NCBI GenBank assembly: GCA_002383325.1
Contig: DFYJ01000130.1
Span: 4,893 to 22,129, forward strand
Source of the DNA: Candidatus Aminicenantes bacterium UBA4085
Lineage (GTDB): Bacteria; Acidobacteriota; Aminicenantia; Aminicenantales; UBA4085
Direction: 5' to 3'
DNA: 17,237 nucleotides
Part shown: positions 14,031-17,237 of the stretch, in pieces
Position numbering within the stretch: the first letter of the stretch is position 1
How the letters are laid out: each line of letters opens with the position of its first letter
Notes under the pieces: generated by a model
The model's database searches: none
Seen by the model: only the letters and a program-made list of their open reading frames with translations
Told to the model about the DNA's origin: nothing
Made by a program: the position numbers and the translations under genes

Positions 14031-14059
14031 ACTTTAGCGCCCCCGCCGGGGGGTGTCAA
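14031..14059 (-). promoter_or_regulatory. Sigma-70-type promoter for the C45-family gene
   Basis: On the - strand TTGACA (14059-14054) and TAAAGT (14036-14031) are 17 bases apart. The start codon ATG (14024-14022) begins 6 bases after the -10 box, so transcription should begin at or next to the A of ATG. A small GC hairpin (CCCCC 14040-14044 with GGGGG 14048-14052) falls in the spacer. The -10 match is moderate (4 of 6). Confidence 0.5.
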
Positions 14060-14098
14060 GACGCCGCTTTTCCGCGAATCCAAGCTGGTGTCGTCTTT

Positions 14099-15919
14099 TT
14101 ATCGATACTCGATTTCCTTCAGGTCGGGGAAGGCGTAGACCTTGAAGCGCCGACCTTGGGTGATGACGATTCCGGAATCGAAGATCGTGAAGCGCGTGTC
14201 CCGGCGCTGGGTGTCGATGCCGGGGAAGCTGCGGATCAAGCGCGGGCCGGCCTGGCTCAGGCCATAGACATCGAGGTTTTTCCGGCTGCGCGAGCCGCCG
14301 ACGAAGTAGGCCTGATCCCCATGGCGATGGATGTGTCCCCAGGCATCATCGCTTTCCCGCCAATCGCCGATATCTTCGATTTCCAGCGTCTCCAGGCTCA
14401 TCCGGGCCAGCCGGGGCCCTCTTTTGCCATAGATGAAGGAAGGCGGGGGATCGTCCAAGGGCGTGCGGAAGAAGAAGGATCCTTCCTGGATCTGGAAGAT
14501 CTCCTCAGCGGGAAACTCCTTTTTATGCTCGAACGATGGGCCCGTGTCGTGCAGGACGATGATCGGCTCCTGGCCCGTGAAGAATAGGAGGCCGTTGAGG
14601 AGATGCGGGTTGTTTACGGTTTTCAATTGCCCTTTAACCAGAATTTCCTCGATGCGTCCGTCCTCCCAGAGACGCAGGGTGGATCGCTCGGTTTTCCAGA
14701 GAATCCTGCAGATCCAGAATCGTTTTCCGTCCCTGACGTCCGTCCCGACAAGCTCCGGCGTTCCGGCGCGGAATCCGTCATAGGTGAAGGAGGTGGTGAC
14801 CGTTTCCTTCGTCTTCAGATTCAGGGCGATGAGCTGGATTTCATCCGGGCGGGGTCCGTTGTCAAGAAAGACTACGACCGACCCGTAGGTCCGCGGCCTC
14901 CAGTAGGAAAGCTGCTTCCGGTCGAACTGATGGAGGGGGTCGATCTTCCCCGTCTCCAGATCGATGCGGTTGAGACGGCCGCCGTAGTCCCAGGCAAAGA
15001 GGGATGAGCCGTCATCCCATCCGGACCAGAGCCCGAGAGATTCAATGCGGATCCTCAGGCTCGATTCCGGGCCGCGGATCCTCATCGATCGGGAGCCATA
15101 CTTCCATTCGATGAGCTTAAGGTTTTGGGTCAATCGGAAATACTTGGGGGCTGCGGCATCGGCGGCCGCCGATGCCGCCAGGGCGCAGAGGGCCAGGCTC
15201 ACGGCGAAGACGATCCCATAGCGTCGGCTGAATCGGCGGGACCGACGGACGTCGAACCGGCCGAAGGAGAGAAGAAGAGCGGCGAGAAACGGAACAACCG
15301 GGAGAATGATCTGGAGCAGCATCAAGGGAAAGTTGAGGCCTCCCCGATACGTGGGAGCATCCGGTCGCGCCAGGGCGAGCAGGCCCTGTAAGTTCAATCC
15401 TGCAGGGAGGACCCCCCATCCGAGAATCAGCCGGGACATCGCCATCCACGACGCGTACCAGCCCGCGATCGAAGCGAGACAAAGAACGATGAAGTTTTCG
15501 ATGAAGACGGACAGCGATAGGGAGACCAGAAACAGCGGCAGGCCGATGCCGACGGCCAGGAGAGGAAAGATGTGATGGGGATCGGGGATGCCCGCGGCCG
15601 CCATCCCCGCTCCGGCCGCCAGCCAGAGAGCCGCCAGCACGAGAAGCCGCGGCCCGGCCATCCGGGCAAGAAGCCCCAGCCTGGAGTGAGGCAGCGAAAG
15701 AGAGTATTCCAGGGCCTGCTGGCCCCGCTCCCGTCCGAGAAGCGATGCGCCCAGAAACAGTGACCAAAAGACCAGTCCCGTTCCGAGGACGGGAATGAGG
15801 ACGGCAAGGTAAGGCCCCGGCACCCATTTGAGGAGAATGATGGGAATCGGAAGCGCAGCCGCGGCGCCCAGGAACCAGGCCGTCTGCTTGAGGACGTCAG
15901 CGAGCTCTTTTTTGAACAT
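14099..15919 (-). CDS. ABC-2-type permease fused to a large extracytoplasmic beta-propeller-like domain
   Basis: Residues 1-255 look like an ABC-2 transporter permease, with about seven hydrophobic segments (roughly 14-33, 37-61, 88-109, 117-140, 143-165, 195-219, 234-254). RERGQQALEYSLSLPHSR (63-80) is the cytoplasmic loop common in ABC-2 permeases of the Ytr/ABC_membrane type. Residues 256-606 are soluble and rich in beta-strand-like repeats of the form xxLxAWDYGGRLNRIDLETGKI, YVxGTDVRDGKRFWICRI and QAYFVGGSRSRKNLDVYGL, resembling WD/YVTN-type propeller blades. With seven segments and the N-terminus inside, the domain would lie outside the membrane. The gene start overlaps the end of the ATPase gene by 23 bases, so they are coupled partners. 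The transported substrate is unknown. The permease call is good; the propeller call is inferred from repeat texture. Confidence 0.72.
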   Translation of the reverse strand: MFKKELADVLKQTAWFLGAAAALPIPIILLKWVPGPYLAVLIPVLGTGLVFWSLFLGASLLGRERGQQALEYSLSLPHSRLGLLARMAGPRLLVLAALWLAAGAGMAAAGIPDPHHIFPLLAVGIGLPLFLVSLSLSVFIENFIVLCLASIAGWYASWMAMSRLILGWGVLPAGLNLQGLLALARPDAPTYRGGLNFPLMLLQIILPVVPFLAALLLSFGRFDVRRSRRFSRRYGIVFAVSLALCALAASAAADAAAPKYFRLTQNLKLIEWKYGSRSMRIRGPESSLRIRIESLGLWSGWDDGSSLFAWDYGGRLNRIDLETGKIDPLHQFDRKQLSYWRPRTYGSVVVFLDNGPRPDEIQLIALNLKTKETVTTSFTYDGFRAGTPELVGTDVRDGKRFWICRILWKTERSTLRLWEDGRIEEILVKGQLKTVNNPHLLNGLLFFTGQEPIIVLHDTGPSFEHKKEFPAEEIFQIQEGSFFFRTPLDDPPPSFIYGKRGPRLARMSLETLEIEDIGDWRESDDAWGHIHRHGDQAYFVGGSRSRKNLDVYGLSQAGPRLIRSFPGIDTQRRDTRFTIFDSGIVITQGRRFKVYAFPDLKEIEYR

Positions 15920-16742
15920 AAGCGCCTCCGATGAATGCCTTGACGATCTCGTCCAGCCCGATGTCCGTGAATGCCGTGCCGAATTCCCTTCGCCATTCCT
16001 CGCGGAAGGGGTAGATGTAGCGGTCCCGCCGATATTCCGAGGACGTTTCGAAGAGGACGGGCAGGGAGGGCGGGACCTCCTCGCTGCCGGCGACCTTCTT
16101 GACCTTGGCCATCAGGTCCTCCCGCCGCTCGTCGAGAAGGATCCGGCCGCCGTCCATGATCAGGACGCGCTCGGGGATCTCGGCCGTATCGGACAGGGTG
16201 TGGTTGACCATGACGACCGCCGTCTTCAGCTCGTCCATGGCCGTGATGACGGTCTCCAGGAATTTCTCGCGCAGGAACGGGTCCAGGCCGTGGACGACCT
16301 CGTCGATGAGGAGAACCGCCGGCCGCTGGGCCAGGATCAGGGAGAGGTGGAAAAGCGTTCTCTCGCCGACGGACAGGTGCCGGATCCTGCGGCCCCCGTC
16401 GAGGTGGAAGCCCTCGATGGGCGGGCGCCCGGCGGCCGCGATGCCGAACTCCTTTTTATGGAACCGCCAGGCCTCGCGCAGCGTCCAGCTCTCGTAGAGG
16501 CTCAGGCGGTCGGAAACGAAGCCGATCTTGGATTTGTCCAAGCCGCGTCCGAAAACCACCCGGCCGCGATCGGGGATGATCGCTCCGGCCAGGCACCGCA
16601 GCAGGGTGCTCTTGCCGGCGCCGTTGGACCCGGCGATCACCACGGCTTCGCCGGCGGCGAAGGCAACCGAGACGCCGTCCAGGGCGGTCCGGCGGCCGTA
16701 GCGGACGGTCAGCTTGTCGGCGGTCAGGATGGGGTCACTCAT
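15897..16742 (-). CDS. ABC transporter ATP-binding protein (YtrB-like)
   Basis: A 281-residue ATPase that powers the adjoining permease. Walker A is GSNGAGKST (38-46), the signature is LSVGER (123-128, in place of LSGGQ), Walker B is VLLIDE (143-148) with the following HGLD as D-loop, and H181 is in MVNHTL. The position usually held by the Q-loop glutamine reads IGFVSDRLSLYESWT (73-87) without Gln. I chose ATG 16742: the longer frame to 17039 runs through the regulator gene out of frame. The start overlaps the regulator's last 8 bases, and the end overlaps the permease start. The GntR-ATPase-permease order matches the ytrA-ytrB arrangement of Bacillus, where a YtrA-type repressor controls its own ABC transporter. 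Confidence 0.9.
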   Translation of the reverse strand: MSDPILTADKLTVRYGRRTALDGVSVAFAAGEAVVIAGSNGAGKSTLLRCLAGAIIPDRGRVVFGRGLDKSKIGFVSDRLSLYESWTLREAWRFHKKEFGIAAAGRPPIEGFHLDGGRRIRHLSVGERTLFHLSLILAQRPAVLLIDEVVHGLDPFLREKFLETVITAMDELKTAVVMVNHTLSDTAEIPERVLIMDGGRILLDERREDLMAKVKKVAGSEEVPPSLPVLFETSSEYRRDRYIYPFREEWRREFGTAFTDIGLDEIVKAFIGGAYVQKRAR

Positions 16743-17109
16743 GGCGGGCGATCCTTTCGATCGAGCTGCGGACATCATCCAGCGAGGCTCCCAGGGAGAA
16801 AGCCCGCTCCAGGTAAGCCTTGGTCTCCCCCTCGAGCATGCTGCGGCGAAGGCTGTCGATGTCCGGGGGGCGGGGCTTGACCCAGTTGCCGCTTCCGGGT
16901 CGGCTTTCAACGAAACCGGCCTCCTCCAAAGCGTAGTAAGACTTTGCGACGGTATTGGGGTTGAGCTTGAGGATCTTGGCCAGCTCCCGGATCGGCGGCA
17001 GGCGGTCGCCTTCCTTGAGTCTCCCTGAGATAATCTCAATAGATATGGCCTGAATGACCTGCTGGTAGGCGGGCACGGGCGAGGTCGAATCGAGGCTTAA
17101 TCTGAGCAT
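16735..17109 (-). CDS. GntR-family transcriptional repressor, YtrA subfamily
   Basis: A 124-residue cytoplasmic DNA-binding regulator. Residues 1-75 are the winged helix-turn-helix: SPVPAYQQVIQAISIEIISG (10-29), then GDRLPPIRELAKILKLNPNT (34-53), then VAKSYYALEEAGFVESRPGSG. The remaining 50 residues form the short helical dimer domain typical of YtrA-type members, which have no large effector-binding domain. I chose ATG 17109 because AAGGAG (17119-17124) lies 9 bases upstream. Extension to 17202 would translate through the palindromic operator. It is first in an overlapping row with the ABC ATPase and permease genes, and probably represses this operon through the palindrome at 17128-17153. 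The inducing signal is unknown; in YtrA relatives it is often cell-envelope stress. Confidence 0.92.
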   Translation of the reverse strand: MLRLSLDSTSPVPAYQQVIQAISIEIISGRLKEGDRLPPIRELAKILKLNPNTVAKSYYALEEAGFVESRPGSGNWVKPRPPDIDSLRRSMLEGETKAYLERAFSLGASLDDVRSSIERIARHE

Positions 17110-17127
17110 GGCGCCTGGCTCCTTGTT

Positions 17128-17153
17128 ATGTGTATTATATATATAATACACAT
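17128..17153. promoter_or_regulatory. Perfect 26-bp palindrome, probable GntR/YtrA operator
   Basis: The half-site ATGTGTATTATAT is followed directly by its exact inverse. The palindrome is pure AT in its centre and stands out in GC-rich DNA. It ends 18 bases before the regulator's start codon and overlaps the -10 region of the proposed promoter. YtrA-type repressors bind inverted repeats with GTAT/ATAC-like ends, which fits. Autorepression is inferred. Confidence 0.75.
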
Positions 17154-17168
17154 GGGCCGGCTTGTCAA
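17140..17168 (-). promoter_or_regulatory. Promoter of the GntR-ABC operon
   Basis: On the - strand TTGACA (17168-17163) is followed after 17 bases by TATATA (17145-17140), which lies inside the palindrome. Transcription would start near 17133, leaving a short leader that contains the ribosome-binding site at 17119-17124. A bound repressor would block the -10 box. Confidence 0.5.
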
Positions 17169-17193
17169 GCCCCCACATCCCTCGTCCGGAATT

Positions 17194-17211
17194 AGCAGAC
17201 ACATACTAATT
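17194..17211. repeat. Family 2 repeat, single arm at window edge
   Basis: AGCAGACACATACTAATT differs from the intact arm at 11003-11020 by one base (T for C). It is preceded by AATT or ATT as in the other copies. No inverse arm is visible in the 26 bases that remain, so the element is truncated, solitary, or continues beyond the window. It lies upstream of the regulator promoter. Confidence 0.75.
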
Positions 17212-17237
17212 TACCTGACTTTACCCCAAGTTTTATA

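Noticed and set aside
16743..17039. N-terminal extension of the ABC ATPase by 99 residues
   Set aside because: It is the regulator gene read in another frame; ATPase homology starts at MSDPILTADKLTVRYG.
17110..17202. N-terminal extension of the GntR regulator by 31 residues
   Set aside because: It would translate the palindromic operator and promoter; a good ribosome-binding site sits before ATG 17109.

Overview
The window is GC-rich bacterial chromosomal DNA, densely packed with genes and almost certainly from an environmental lineage. I see no rRNA, tRNA or CRISPR array. The gene content fits a Gram-negative-type anaerobe or microaerophile: B12-dependent ribonucleotide reductase, several Fe-S enzymes, a radical SAM enzyme, secreted hydrolases and amino-acid permeases. 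Candidatus Aminicenantes or an Acidobacteria-like relative is my best guess. That guess rests on overall impression and on the style of the palindromic repeats, not on a marker gene.

Layout. Bases 1-9490 are read on the + strand. They hold the C-terminal half of an adenosylcobalamin-dependent (class II) ribonucleotide reductase; a tight Fe-S/NAD group of an Nfu/NifU-C-type protein, an IscS/NifS-like protein, an IscU-like scaffold with an added zinc-ribbon tail, and quinolinate synthase NadA; a ferritin-like diiron protein; endonuclease III; an AmrS-type radical SAM enzyme; a DUF1287 cysteine-hydrolase-like protein; a cationic amino-acid-type APC permease; and archease. Bases 9521-17109 are read on the - strand. 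In transcription order they hold a YtrA-type GntR repressor, an ABC ATPase, an ABC-2 permease fused to a large extracytoplasmic beta-rich domain, a secreted C45-family hydrolase, a secreted MGH1-like glycoside hydrolase and a second APC permease. The two halves converge at about 9490-9521.

Two unrelated families of small palindromic repeats decorate the gene junctions. Family 1 (core AGGGGTCAGGTCTT) occurs three times on the left, as elements of 93-95 bp. One supplies the start codon and first residues of endonuclease III, and one supplies two bases of a stop codon. Family 2 (core AGCAGACACATACCAATT) occurs on the right, just after the stop codons of two - strand genes and at the window's right end. 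A degenerate pair of copies sits in frame inside the archease gene and adds about 36 residues.

The most unusual protein is the IscS-like one. The sequence is unmistakably IscS/NifS and keeps the mobile-loop cysteine motif SSGSACTS. However, the residue aligned with the PLP Schiff-base lysine is Gln, the preceding His is Asp, and several other PLP contacts are replaced. It sits beside a scaffold that keeps all its cluster ligands. Either sulfur is delivered in an unconventional way or the protein has become a partner without catalysis. Other points of interest are the permease-propeller fusion, a perfect 26-bp palindrome that is probably the GntR operator, and two promoters placed so close to start codons that leaderless mRNAs are likely.
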